Shown in pieces: positions 40,118 to 53,202 of a DNA stretch of 64,000 nt. The notes under the pieces are model-generated. The model was not told where the DNA came from. It was given only the letters and a program-made list of their open reading frames with translations, and made no database searches. The stretch's first letter is position 1, and every line of letters begins with the position of its first letter. Source of the stretch: Neocallimastix lanati (nom. inval.) (Eukaryota; Neocallimastigomycota; Neocallimastigomycetes; Neocallimastigales; Neocallimastigaceae). The stretch is from positions 1,908,501 to 1,972,500 of the forward strand of contig JACVTC010000005.1 in assembly GCA_016946835.1 (NCBI GenBank), in the 5' to 3' direction. The position numbers and the translations under genes were made by a program.

Positions 40118-40739
40118 TCTTGTACAAATGTATATAATTATAATTTTTTTATTTTAATTTATGTTAAAGGATGCCTAATTAATACATGTTAAAAAATTCA
40201 AGTAAATTTTTTTACTTATAGTTATTCTATTTTTATTTTATATAATTGCCATTTATCTATAGTTTAGATATTAATAATTAAAATTATATACAAATTACAT
40301 ATTAATTTATAACATTAAATATTTTTTTGTGGAAGGCTTAATCAATAAATGTTATAGCATAGTTTTTGATAAAATAAATGATAAAAACCAGTATATTTTA
40401 ATTAATGTTTTCGGGCATAATTAATTCAATGAACAAAACAGCTATGAAATACTATAAATGATGATGTTTTCGAAATATTAATATATGAACAACATAGGTG
40501 TTTGATGCTAAAACTATGCTAAAAACTATACTATTTTCATCAAAAAATAAAAATAAAAATAAAATAAAAATAAAAATAAAAAAATAAATAAAAAAAATAA
40601 ATAAAAATAAAATAAATAAAATATATATGTATAGTTTTAGCATAATCATAACATAAATATACATATATATATTAGCAATATATGCTTATACTATTAATAT
40701 TATTATTATTTATTAATATTATTATTATTATTTATTAAA

Positions 40740-40778
<39 letters not shown>

Positions 40779-41030
40779 ATTATTAATATTATTAATATTA
40801 TTGTTCAAAAAACTATGTTGTTAATTAAATAAACATATATGCATATATTGCTAATATTAATTATAAAACCATATAGTTTATATAAATATAATAGCTATTT
40901 TTGTTCAAAATAATTATAAAAAGTTTATATGATTTTTATTAAACAACTTAGCTATATTTATTAATTGAATATATATCAAAACTGTATCGTTAATTGAACT
41001 TTCAAAACTATATCATATATATATAATCAT
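40118..41030. other. Gene-free spacer with palindromic AT-rich repeats
   Basis: AAACTATGCTAAAAACTATA (about 40509) and TATAGTTTTAGCATAATC (about 40631) are inverted partial copies. GGAAGGCTTAATCAATAA (40333) resembles GGAAGGCTATATCAATAA (41141). ATT runs at 40700-40800. Confidence 0.55.
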
Positions 41031-41050
41031 TGCTGTTTTTTGATCATTTT

Positions 41051-41154
41051 TGATATAGCCTTCCAAATTATTAAAATAAAACATACAGGTTTTTATAACA
41101 AATATATGTTCAAACTATGTGTTGATAATTTAATAATTTTGGAAGGCTATATCA
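41051..41154. repeat. Inverted repeat of 23-24 bp (IR-A), MITE-like
   Basis: TGATATAGCCTTCCAAATTA (41051) and its reverse complement at 41131-41154 pair over 23 of 24 bases around a 57-bp loop. The left arm and loop recur at 50421-50474 (ATTATTAAAATAAACATACA, then GGTTTTTATGACAAATATAT). Confidence 0.85.
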
Positions 41155-41238
41155 ATAACTGTCAAAATGGTATGGTTTTTATATCAAACTATGCAAAAAA
41201 CAATATGCAAATAAACTTTAAAAACTCCAGAAGACTCC

Positions 41239-41344
41239 GTTACGCAATACTGCTCACGGAAACAAGCGAGAAAGTTGAGCACGAAACGCAGTGGAGCTGC
41301 GTAAATTTGTCGAGATTAGTTGGGAGTGAGCAGTATGTAGTAAC
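41239..41344. repeat. GC-outlier 106-bp hairpin/TIR unit (IR-B)
   Basis: GTTACGCAATACTGCTCAC (41239-41257) pairs with GTGAGCAGTATGTAGTAAC (41326-41344), 16 of 19 positions. Inside, CGCAG and CTGCG (41287-41301) form a small stem. The unit is close to half G+C in a region under one quarter and is followed by an A run (41357-41369). It could be a MITE, a SINE end or a structured RNA. The frame that crosses it has no recognised domain. Confidence 0.6.
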
Positions 41345-41369
41345 CCAAAAAATTCAAAAAAAAAAAAAA

Positions 41370-41647
41370 TAATAAAATATAAACGGGTTTTTAAAGTTTC
41401 GTAATTAAATATATAATTTTTTTTTATTAATAAATTGAATATACTTATTAATAATGATATATATTGTTAAAAATAATTTTAGATATATTTTAATTCTAAC
41501 CTTACTATTTAAATATTTCATTTCAATATTTAAATTATTATATTATTATTATTTATATTTGTATATATATATTTTTTCCAATAGGAGTTATTAAGATTAA
41601 TTTTTTACAGAATAAATATATATAATTATATAATTTTAGTATTTTAT

Positions 41648-41694
<47 letters not shown>

Positions 41695-42488
41695 TTTATA
41701 GATATACTGTTATCCTTGAATAATTAATTTTAATAGCTTTCTATGATTATAGTTATTAAAAAAAATTGACCTTATATATTTTTTAGAACAAGTAAAATTA
41801 AAAAATTATAAAAGAATATTAAAGGTTAAATTGTAATTATATAATTAAGAATATTATATTTACACATTTAAAAAATATTAAACCAATTACTATTTTTAAA
41901 ACATTAGAATTTTATACACATAATAAATAATAATACTCATTTATAATTATGCTTCAAACTTTTAAAAGTTTTTAATAACAACTTATAATCCATTATAATA
42001 ATAATAATAAAAATATTAATAAAGAAAATATAATTTTTATTTTTTCCTAATTGCTTTAATTTAATAATAATATTCAAAGGTTGAAAAGAAAAAAAAAAAA
42101 TAATATTAAAATTTGTATTAATTTTTTGATATTTATTTTTATGCTTTGATTAATAATTATTGATAATTTTAATTATTAATAAATCTGAACTTTTCATTTA
42201 TTATTAATAAAAAAAAAAATTTTTTTTATCTAAATAATTATTTGTTGTATTACAGCCTATAAATTTAATTAAAAAAAAAATTTTTTTTATAGGGTTTTTA
42301 ATAATATAAAAAATCAATAGGTTGTTGATTTCAGATTATTTAAGAAAATAAGCATTTTTAAATTAAAAAAAAAAAAAAAAAATAATAGGTTGTTGATACA
42401 AGATACTTAAAGAAATTAAGAATTTTAAATTAGTAATAATAATATCATATTTTTATATATTATACAGATATTTATATTTAAAATCTCA
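41370..42488. other. AT-rich spacer upstream of CIAO1
   Basis: A T tract of about 40 bases (41652-41692) and short duplicated words (TAATAGGTTGTTGAT near 42317 and 42383). No gene. Confidence 0.55.
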
Positions 42489-44214
42489 ATGGAAAAATTA
42501 CAGTTATTAACGGTATTACAAGGTAAAATAAAATATTATAAATCTTGAAATTCATAAAATTTTATTAATGTTTTTAAATATAATAGAATCATTAAATAAA
42601 ATTTCATTTAAAGATAATGTATATAAGTCTTTATAAAGTATAATATCGGAAATTGATAATATATTTTATAAAGTTTAATCAAAAAATTTAAAAATTTTAT
42701 TATATATAGTACTATTTTATTATTTTTTTATGAAATGTTATAAATATAAATCATATAATATAATATATATTTTATATTTATGAAATTCATTTTAATTTAT
42801 AAATTATGGTATGTATTTGAATTAATTTTATTATTTTATTATTTTTAAAATTCCTTTTTTTTTTTTTTATAAAAAAAAAAAATAGCACATAATGATAAAG
42901 TATGGCAAGCTAAGTGGAATTCAAATGGACGTTTAATTTGTAGTTGTGGTGCTGATAAAAAAGTTTGTATATATTCTAAAGATGATAATGACCAGTGGAA
43001 ATGCGATATATTAGATGAAGAAGTCCATTCAAGAACTGTTCGTTCTATTGCATTTTCTCCTGATAATAAATTTATTGCTTCCACTAGTTTTGATTCTACA
43101 ACTGCAATTTGGATGAAAAATGAAGAAAATGGTAAATATAAATAAAAAATAAAGAAAATTAAATTATTATGGTTATAAAAAATTGAAATTATAATTTTTA
43201 TTACTGTTGCTTTCAATTAAAAGCAATTGTTAATACATTTTATGAAATTTTTTTGTCGTATTGATATTTAATCTATATATAAATTATTTATAGCATATGA
43301 ATATATTGCATCACTTGAAGGCCATGAAAATGAAGTTAAAAGTGTAGCATGGTCAGCTTCGGGCTCTTTAGTTGCTACTTGCAGTAGAGATAAAAGTGTA
43401 TGGATTTGGGAAGGTAATTTTATTAATTATTACTAACATAAATAGACTAATAACACTATTTTTAAATAATAAAATGTATAATATGTAATATTAATGATAA
43501 TTTAAAATCGTAATGATTAAAGTTGAAGGTGATGATGATTTTGAATGTTTAAGTGTATTACAAGAACACACACAAGACGTAAAAATGGTTGTATGGCATC
43601 CGTTTGATGAAGTAAAAATAATTTTTATTATATATATATATATTTTTTATTTGCTTTATATTTATTTCATTATTAAAGGTTATAAAAATTTATATATTTA
43701 TAAATAAATATATGATTGAATATTGTGTATATATTATCTTATCATTAGATTCTTGCCTCAGCAAGTTACGATGATACAATAAGAATATGGAAAGATAATG
43801 AAGATGATTGGTATTGTGCTGATACTTTAGAAGGTCATATTTCTACTGTATGGGCAATTGATTTCGATGCTACAGGAAATCTTTTAGCTTCTGTCAGTGA
43901 TGATATGACTATTAGAATATGGAAATGCTTTAAAAGTAATTTTAATAATATCAAGATTTATGGATTTCTGTTTAGTTATCATACTTATTTTAAATATTTA
44001 ATTTAAAATATTATATATAATATACCTTTTTATTAAAAAAAAAAAAAAAAAAATAGATGAAGATAATACTGAATCAAAATGGAGATCTGTTGCTATACTA
44101 AAAGGATATCATACAAGACCAATTTATTCTGTGTCATGGTCAAAACTTAATAATAAAATTGCTACTTGTGGTGGTGATAATTATATCAGAGTTTTTGAAT
44201 TAGTAATTATTATT

Positions 44215-44246
<32 letters not shown>

Positions 44247-44521
44247 TGTAATATTCAATATTATAAATTTATATTTAATATAAATTAATAAAGCATTATC
44301 ATTTTGTTTCATAATATATTTATTAAATATTTTATTTATAGGATGAGGAAAATTCAAAGGATGATAAACTTTCATTTAAATTAATTGCTTCAAAACAAAA
44401 TGGTCATGGACAATCTGATATTAATAGTGTAATGTGGAGTACAGATAAAGAAAATCCAAACTTATTGTTAACTGCTGGTGATGATAATAATGTTAACATA
44501 TGGAAATTAAATTTATCTTAA
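42489..44521 (+). CDS. CIAO1: CIAO1/Cia1, WD40 protein of cytosolic iron-sulfur assembly
   Basis: Seven exons join in phase into 333 residues: 42489-42522, 42886-43131, 43294-43413, 43523-43611, 43749-43935, 44057-44202 and 44342-44521. Seven WD repeats are visible: [115 protein letters not shown] and the last ending [30 protein letters not shown] and [18 protein letters not shown] are typical Cia1 words. The length matches Cia1 (about 330). Cia1 acts with MMS19 and CIAO2 to hand Fe-S clusters to cytosolic and nuclear apoproteins such as DNA polymerases and helicases. Confidence 0.95.
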
Positions 44522-44800
44522 ACAATTATTATATTTATATTTTTTATAGAATAGCATAATTTTTTATTTAAATTATTTATTTTTACATGTAGTAAATAAG
44601 TATTTATATAAATTAGTATTTTTAATAATTAAAACCTCAAAAAAAAAAAAAAAAATAAGTAAAATTACATAAAATAATTAAATAAATATTTATAGATTAA
44701 TAATAGAAGCTATCAAAATTGTTAATTTTTTAGCATTAATATTTAGATAATTATAACAATTACAATAATGAATATTTTTTCAAAAATATTGTATATCAAA

Positions 44801-44875
<75 letters not shown>

Positions 44876-45012
44876 ATTTTATAATTTTATTTGACAATAT
44901 TGGTTATGATTTAAAAATTTAATATATATGATTTATTAAAATTTTATATATTATTTTTTTTTAAAAAAAAATCTTTAAATTTTACTTGAAATAAGAAGTA
45001 TAATTTATTAAA
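44522..45012. repeat. Spacer with (AAAT)n microsatellite
   Basis: AAAT units at about 44798-44877. No gene between CIAO1 and ISY1, which are co-oriented and about 490 bp apart. Confidence 0.7.
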
Positions 45013-45451
45013 ATGGTAAGATTATATTTGTTAAGTTGTTAATTAATAGGAATGTATTTTTTATACTAATAATAAATATTTTTTAATATATAATATTATA
45101 TTTATATAAAAGGCTAGAAATGAGGAAAAAGCACAGTAATATATCATTTTTAATATCATTTAATCTATATATAGTTATTTAAATATGAAGATTTTTAGAA
45201 TATTATAATCATATATATATATATATATTTTTTTTTTTTCTGAAGAAAAATAAAATTAAAAAAATAAAAGCAGTCCTTTTAATTGATTATTATTTTTTTT
45301 TCTTTTTTTTTCTTTTTTTTTTTTTTTTTTAAAAAAAAAGAAAAAAAAAAAAAGAAAGAAAAGAACAATAAGCTTTAAATTTCGAATAAAGATTTTGAAA
45401 TTATAGAATTTCTAATTCTTTTTATTAAATCAGGATTATATATATATATAC

Positions 45452-45499
<48 letters not shown>

Positions 45500-46664
45500 A
45501 AAAGGCAATAAAAAAAATTTAATAAACAAATAAATGACAAAAAAATAAAATTTCTTAAAAGAAAGAAGAGAATAAAACAATTTAAATTTACCTTTTTTAA
45601 TAATTATTTTATATAATAAGAATCAAATATTTAGTTTTAAAATTTCTTCAGAAAAAATGATATTATAATGAATTAATGACTTATAAGTATTCATTTAAAT
45701 AAAAGAATAAATAGAATTTCATTTTCAAATTAAATAATAATAATGATAATGATAATAATGATAATAATAATAATTATAATAATATATATAAAGAATTAAA
45801 TTAAATTAAATTAAATTAAATTAATAATAATAATAATAATAATAAATGAAAGATTATAGAATTTTTAAAAATCTAAAAATTTAATAAAAATTAATTATTA
45901 AGCAATCAAAATTTTTAATTATTGTTTTTATTATTATTATAAAGATCTATGCTTCATCGTTTTCGGGAAGCACAAGCTATTGAATTAGGTTTATTGAAAA
46001 AAGAAGAAAAAAGACCATATTTAGCAACATTATGTGATAATGTTAAAGATTGCGAATATTGGAGAAAACAAATTATTAAAGAAATTTCTGCAAAAGTTTC
46101 AAAAATTCAGGATGGTAATTCATTTGAATGAATTATTATTGTGTATAATGTATTTTTATTACTAATAAATTAATTAATTTATTTATCCTTTTTCCTATTT
46201 TTCTTTATCTATTTTAAATTTAAAAATAATATAAATAATGGATTGTCAATTTATGTAGTTCAATTAACTGATTATCAAATAAGAGATTTGAATGATGAAA
46301 TTAATAAATTAATAAGAGAAAAATATCACTGGGAAAATAGAATATTGGAATTAGGAGGTCCTAATTATAAAGTATGAAAATTATTAAAATTTTAATTTTA
46401 TAATTCGTTTTATTATATAATTCATATCATTAATATATATAATATAGAAAATTGGTCAAAAAAGTTTAGATAAAGAAGGAAAAGAAGCTCCTGGTTCAAG
46501 AGGATATAAATATTTTGGTAGAGCAAGAGATTTACCAGGTGTTAGAGAATTATTTGAACCAGAAGGTAAATTAATAAATTTATATATATATATATATATT
46601 ATTATAAAACCAAATCATAACCAAATCATAACCAAATCATAACCAAATCATAACCAAATCATAA

Positions 46665-46726
<62 letters not shown>

Positions 46727-46962
46727 TATTATTATTATTATTATTATTATTTTTATTATTTTTTTTTTTTTTTTAAATTTTTTATATAGTCGGAGAAGTA
46801 CCTACAAAAACTAGATATGAATTATATCAAAATATTGATGCAGATTATTATGGTTATAGAGATGAGGAAGATGATGTATTATTAGAATATGAAACGGAAT
46901 TGAGAAGACAATGTATATATTTTATTATAATAATTATATAATTTATTATTATTAATATTAAT

Positions 46963-47000
<38 letters not shown>

Positions 47001-47312
47001 TACATTATTATTGTTTTATTATTATATTATTATATTATTATTTAACATTAAATGATTTTAATTTATATATATATTGAATTGCTTTTAATTTAATAAATAA
47101 AAGATGTAGATGAAATATTAAAAGCCGAAAAAATTGGAGAAGATGATGAAAATAAAGAAGTTAATTATAGTGAATATGACTTTGTTGAGCCATTATATAT
47201 TCCAAATCAATCAGAAGTTGAGAAATATTTAATTGAGCAAAAGAAGGAAGAATTAACAAAGAAATACTTATCAGAGTCAGCTTCACTTCAATCTGAAATA
47301 TCAAAGCAATAA
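45013..47312 (+). CDS. ISY1: ISY1 splicing factor
   Basis: Seven exons join in phase into 252 residues: 45013-45015, 45113-45135, 45945-46114, 46259-46371, 46448-46565, 46790-46912 and 47104-47312. The first coding exon is the ATG alone, followed directly by GTAAG; splicing gives [20 protein letters not shown]. Other blocks: [80 protein letters not shown] and [20 protein letters not shown]. These are the standard ISY1 order. ISY1 joins the Prp19/NTC complex and acts in the catalytic spliceosome (first-step fidelity). Intron 5 holds five tandem copies of AACCAAATCAT and a long AAT array. Confidence 0.95.
46606..46735. repeat. 11-bp minisatellite plus (AAT)n in ISY1 intron 5
   Basis: Five copies of AACCAAATCAT (46606-46662), then about 20 AAT units. 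Confidence 0.93.
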
Positions 47313-48064
47313 TTTATTTATTAAAAAATCTGGATCAAGATCATATTTATTTACTATTTTTCTTTTATTTTATTTCAATATTTAAATTTATATTATTTAA
47401 TATTAAAGACTTTTATTTTATTATAATTGAAAAGTTTTATTTTAATACCATAATCAAATTAAGTATATATAAAAAATAAAAAACAAAATAACAAATTAAA
47501 CCTACATTAAAATAATATATATATATATAACAAAAAAAAAAATAATGAAAATAAACAATTTCAATATATTTATTTTTTAATTTAATTTATTAATATTTCA
47601 TAATATATTATATTATAATACAATATATGTAATATGTGTAATTTTTATATAATAATAATAATAAATCAATGAATTAAACTAAATATAAAATTTTATTTCA
47701 AAAATAATAATATTATTAAAATTAATAATAATGTTTCATCAGTATAAATTATTCTTTATACAAAGATGAATTTAATAAATTATTTAATAATTTTTATTTT
47801 ATTATTATTATTTTTTTATTTATAATTAATGTTATTTTTATCGTTTTATTTCATTAATTATATTGTAATTATTGTCTTTGCTAATATTAGATAAGTGGTT
47901 TTATATTCTAAATATTTAATAATCTAATATTAACAAAGTCAATTACTAAAATTAAATAAAAAGAAGATTTATTCTACGTAAAAAGGTTATACTATATCTA
48001 TTATATCATAGTACATTTTTATGTAATAAATATTAATTTATTAAAGTATATAAAGTGCTATTAA
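47313..48064. other. AT-rich spacer
   Basis: No gene. A/T sequence with imperfect ATT runs. It ends at the left copy of the target-site duplication of the downstream LINE. Confidence 0.6.
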
Positions 48065-49981
48065 ATATGATATGATATATTTTATATTTTGACCAAATTA
48101 TATAACTTAGGAATCAGAGGTAAATGTCATCTGTTTTTAAGAAACCTTTATCTATCCTCTAAAGCTCGTGCTTTTTTTAATGGTAATCTCTCAGAAGAAT
48201 TTTCGATTAATCGTGGTGTTAGACAAGGATGCCCTCTATCTCCTATTTTATTCAATTTATTCATTAATGATGTACTGGATGATTGTGATAAGTATGGTGT
48301 ATATTTAGAATCTCAATATTGTTGTGGTGGACTTTTTGCCGATGATATTGTTTTAGATGCTCCATCTAAACAAGCTCTTAAGAAAATTTTGAATAAGGTT
48401 CATAGATGGACTGTTAAAAATGAAATGACTTTTGGAATTAATAAGTGTGCTTCTCTTGTTGTAAAACCGATTAACTTTGTTAAACCAATAAATTACTAAG
48501 ATCCATCTTTCTTTATTGGTAGTAACAAATTACCTAAAACTGTCAAATATACTTATCTTAGTATTCCTTTTGATGAATCTTTATCATTGAAAGCTATATA
48601 ATCCAAATTAAACAGTAATTTAAATGACAAGTTGAACTCGTACTTTCGATTTCTTATTAATAAATCTATTTCTCTCCCATTGAAGAAATATGTTTTAATT
48701 TCGTTTATTTTTAGTCTTGTTTTATATTATGCACCTCTTTTTGGTTCAAAAAAAGTAGATGCTTTAAAGCTCAAAAAATTATTAACAGAGGACTTTATTG
48801 AGCTATAGATTTAAATCTCGTAATTCTTATGTTAGTCTCTATGATATTACTCGTGAATTGAGAATACCTCCTCTTTCAGCTATCTGTTCTATATCTCAAT
48901 TACGCTGCTTTAAAAAATGGAAAAACTCATCATGTATTATTAATCATTTCACTAATGATATTCCTACTATGTCACATTACTCATGGACTAAAGAATCAAG
49001 GACTTTGGATAAGAAATTAAATGATAAGAAAACAAGTGAAATAAAAACGTTTTATTGAGAAAGAGGTGTCTTCAAATCCTCAAAAGCTAAAAAAGCAATT
49101 ATTTACAAGGAGAATGATTTTGTATTTATTTCAGAAATCAAAGACTTAATATTTCAATATCCTAAGTATCAATTAGGATTCTTTTGGATTTCTCGAATTA
49201 GGTGTGGTTTTAAATTTGACATTAGTATTTCCATTAAAATAAAAATCATCTCTGAAGATTGCCCTAAATGTTGCCCTTGTTGTAGTGTTAGTGTACCTAG
49301 CTTTTCTCATTGGATCTTTGCCTATAAAGAATTGGAAAATTACAGAAATAAATCTTTACCTTTTCTAGATGATCTCTTTTTTAAGTTTGCAATGATAATT
49401 GAACAAAAATCCTTGGATGTTTCTTTAAATTCAGAAAAGGATATGATAATAATATTTATTATTTTATATTGAGTGCTCTTCTTGGAGGGTGTTCAATGTA
49501 TGAAAAAATTAAACTTATTGATAATGAACAAAGACAATTAGTTGACAATATTTTTAAACAAAGTTCAACTTCGTCGATTGTTCCGTATTTTGTGAGGATT
49601 GCGGAGTTTCTAACAAACGTAATACTTATAATTTGTCGATCTTTTTTTTTTAGATTGATGATGAAAATGGTATTCTGTTGAATCTATTGAATCTACCGTT
49701 GCTAAGAGCGTCGACATCTCAATGATAAGGCATGGATTTTCACCTCCCGATGAAAGATCTGATACAGATTCATTAGATAACACTAATACTGAAATTATTA
49801 CTAGCAATAATGGACGTGATGTAATTATCGATGAATGGGAAAAGTTAGAAGCTATTACTTCTAACGCACTTTTATAATGATAATTATATAATATATAATA
49901 TTGCATTTCATGTATTTTTTTTTTTTATTTTCATTTAAATCGTGTATTTATATTATAAATTAAATAAAGTTATTCTCTTAG

Positions 49982-50014
<33 letters not shown>

Positions 50015-50031
50015 ACATATGATATAATATA
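48065..50031 (+). mobile_element. 5'-truncated non-LTR retrotransposon (LINE, family 1) with poly(A) and target-site duplication
   Basis: It begins inside the RT palm: LTKLYNLGIRGKCHLFLRNL, FSINRGVRQGCPLSPILFNL, FINDVLDDCDKYGV and CCGGLFADDIVL (catalytic ADD). Thumb DPSFFIGSNKLPK..YTYLSIPF and LVLYYAPLFGSKK follow. The C-terminal domain shows RNSYVSLYDITRELRIPPLS, FWISRIRCGFKFDISIS, EDCPKCCPCC, ALLGGCSMYEK, IVPYFVRIAEFLTN and AKSVDISMIRHGF. The 3' UTR ends TTATTCTCTTAGTCT followed by about 28 A (49985-50012). ATATGATATGATATA (48065-48079) and ATATGATATAATATA (50017-50031) flank it. Stops (for example after PINY at 48499) and at least three frameshifts inactivate the protein. It is the most complete copy in the window. 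Confidence 0.88.
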
Positions 50032-51039
<1,008 letters not shown>

Positions 51040-51334
51040 TTAGTAACCATAATCATTATCATAATCCTCTTCGGTATATTCAAAATTATTATAAAAATTA
51101 TTATTATTTCTTTTATAAGGATAATATGAACCTCTAAAGTCTTGGTAATCATCCTCGTAACTATCATAATCATCATCATCATCATCATCTTCTTCTGATG
51201 ACGAAGAATATAGACCACCATCATCTTCTTCGGAGGAAGGATATTCATTTTGGTAATAATCTTCGGCTATATATATATTTATTTTATATTAAATATTAAA
51301 TTATTTTTTTGAATATCAATAATAAATTAAAACA

Positions 51335-51404
<70 letters not shown>

Positions 51405-53202
51405 TTAATAGAAAAAAAAAAAAAAAAAAAAAACGATTAGATTATTAATAATTATATATTATTAATCATATATATATGTATATAAACATTTTACCATTTG
51501 AATCTTCTGAGTCATAACTACTATTTTCTCCTTCATTATAATCATATATATTATCATCCAATTCTTCCCAAATTCTGTTTAAATTATTAAAAATAGTTGA
51601 TAATAAAAATAATAACGAAAATTAATAAAACTATTTTTATATGTAATTTTTTTTTTTTGTTTCAAACTTACAAAGCAGCTGCATCATCATTTTCAGTTAC
51701 TTTATCTGAATCAACAGGTATATATAAATCATATACATAATTATCTTGTGAATCATCATTATCGGCTGCACTTGGTACATTATTATTGCTAACTACAAAT
51801 TATAATTATTAAATATATTCAGAAAAAAATTTTTTTTAAAAAAATTTTATAATTAATAAATTATATATATATATATATACCAGATAGGTATTCTTTAACC
51901 ATTTTATTAAAATTGCACATAAGCTCTTCTTCTTTTTTACTTCCATAAAATAAACTATTGATATAATCAATTGATATAAATCATGTTAATAGATAAATCA
52001 AAAAAATTAAATAAATTTAAATAAAAAGAAAGATAATATATTAATATAATATTTATATTTTAGTATATTATATAATTTATATACCCTTCAAGACTATCTT
52101 CTTTGACTACATCATATAATTCATATTCATCATTATCATCATTTCCACTAAATAAATAAATTTAAATGATTATACATAATTAATGGAATTTATTATTATT
52201 TGAATTTAGTATGCTATTAATAAAAATAATTTAAAACAATTTATAAATTATATTAATAATAAATGCTTATACATTTTCATAGCTCTATTTTTTGAAATGA
52301 CTTTGTATCTTGCTGCCTTTGATTCTTTCTAATTATTATTATTATTATTATTATTTTTTTTTTTTTCATTGAGTTTTTTGTTATAATTATATTAAATAAA
52401 AATGAATAATTGTTAAAATATTATTTAGGTTTTATTTTTTTTATATTATGAGTAAAGAATAAAAATAATAATAAAAAAATAAAAAAAAAAAAATTTAATT
52501 CAAGGATTACTATTTTATTTTTCATTAATTCAGTTTTTGCTTCATCCAAACCATTCGATTTTTTTTCAATATCTATATTTGTTAAATGTTCCTGGGTATT
52601 AAACAATAAAAAATATAATAGTAAAAGGAAAATAATAAATATATAAATCATTTATTTCATAATAAAATTAATTGTTTTAATTTGTTGAATAATTAAATTA
52701 AATTAAATAATAATATTATTTATTAGAATAAGAAATGTTCTCAAACCTTTAATTTTTTTGAGATTTCTTTCTCTTTAAATGTCTGGAAATCAAAACTATC
52801 AGCAAGTTTAAATACTATTTTTAAGTTAAGTTAAGTTAAGCTAAATTTCAATTTTATTTTATCATTATATTTTTATAACTATCATTTTATAAAAATATTT
52901 ATATGTACCTCTATTAGTATTTGTATCCTTTTTAATTTTTTTTCTTTGTAAGTCATTTTCACTTTCATTTACAACTATTGATTTAATAAATGTAATTTAA
53001 ATTAATTTATTTTTATTTAGATATTATTTATTTTATTTTATTTTTTTTTAAAAAAACCATATATAATATATATAATATATATTTTTATATATTGGAGAAA
53101 ATAAATACTTAATGTGCTTGGTGATTCTTCTGTTCTCTTTCTTTTAATACGAAGAAAAGTTAAGGGCTCGGTATTTTTATTTTGAATTTGAACTTTATCC
53201 AT
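51040..53202 (-). CDS. IWR1: IWR1/SLC7A6OS-like Pol II nuclear-import factor, ten exons
   Basis: The minus strand starts MDKVQIQNKNTEPLTFLRIK then RKRTEESPSTL (53202-53109), the N-terminal LxxKRKR signature. Later exons encode FKLADSFDFQTFKEKEISKK (about 52818-52750), SKAARYKVISKNRAMKM (about 52330-52270), NDEYELYDVVKEDSLEG (about 52150-52087), FYGSKKEEELMCNF (about 51956-51880) and DNYVYDLYIPVD (about 51790-51673). IWEELDDNIYDYNEGEN (about 51576-51495) and an acidic end with YYQNEYPSSEEDDGG and poly-Asp (51266-51040) complete it. Exon phases agree. The central YVYDLY and the acidic NEYP block are the conserved Iwr1 region. Iwr1 binds assembled RNA polymerase II and carries it into the nucleus through its N-terminal bipartite signal. 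Intron 9 holds a (AAT)n array (51339-51402). Confidence 0.85.

Noticed and set aside
40452-40664. 70-residue minus-strand hydrophobic frame
   Set aside because: It is built of AAAAT/AAATA repeats; no conserved motif.
41040-41372. 110-residue protein crossing the two inverted repeats
   Set aside because: The frame spans two palindromic units and ends in poly-Lys from the A run; no domain or splice context supports a gene.
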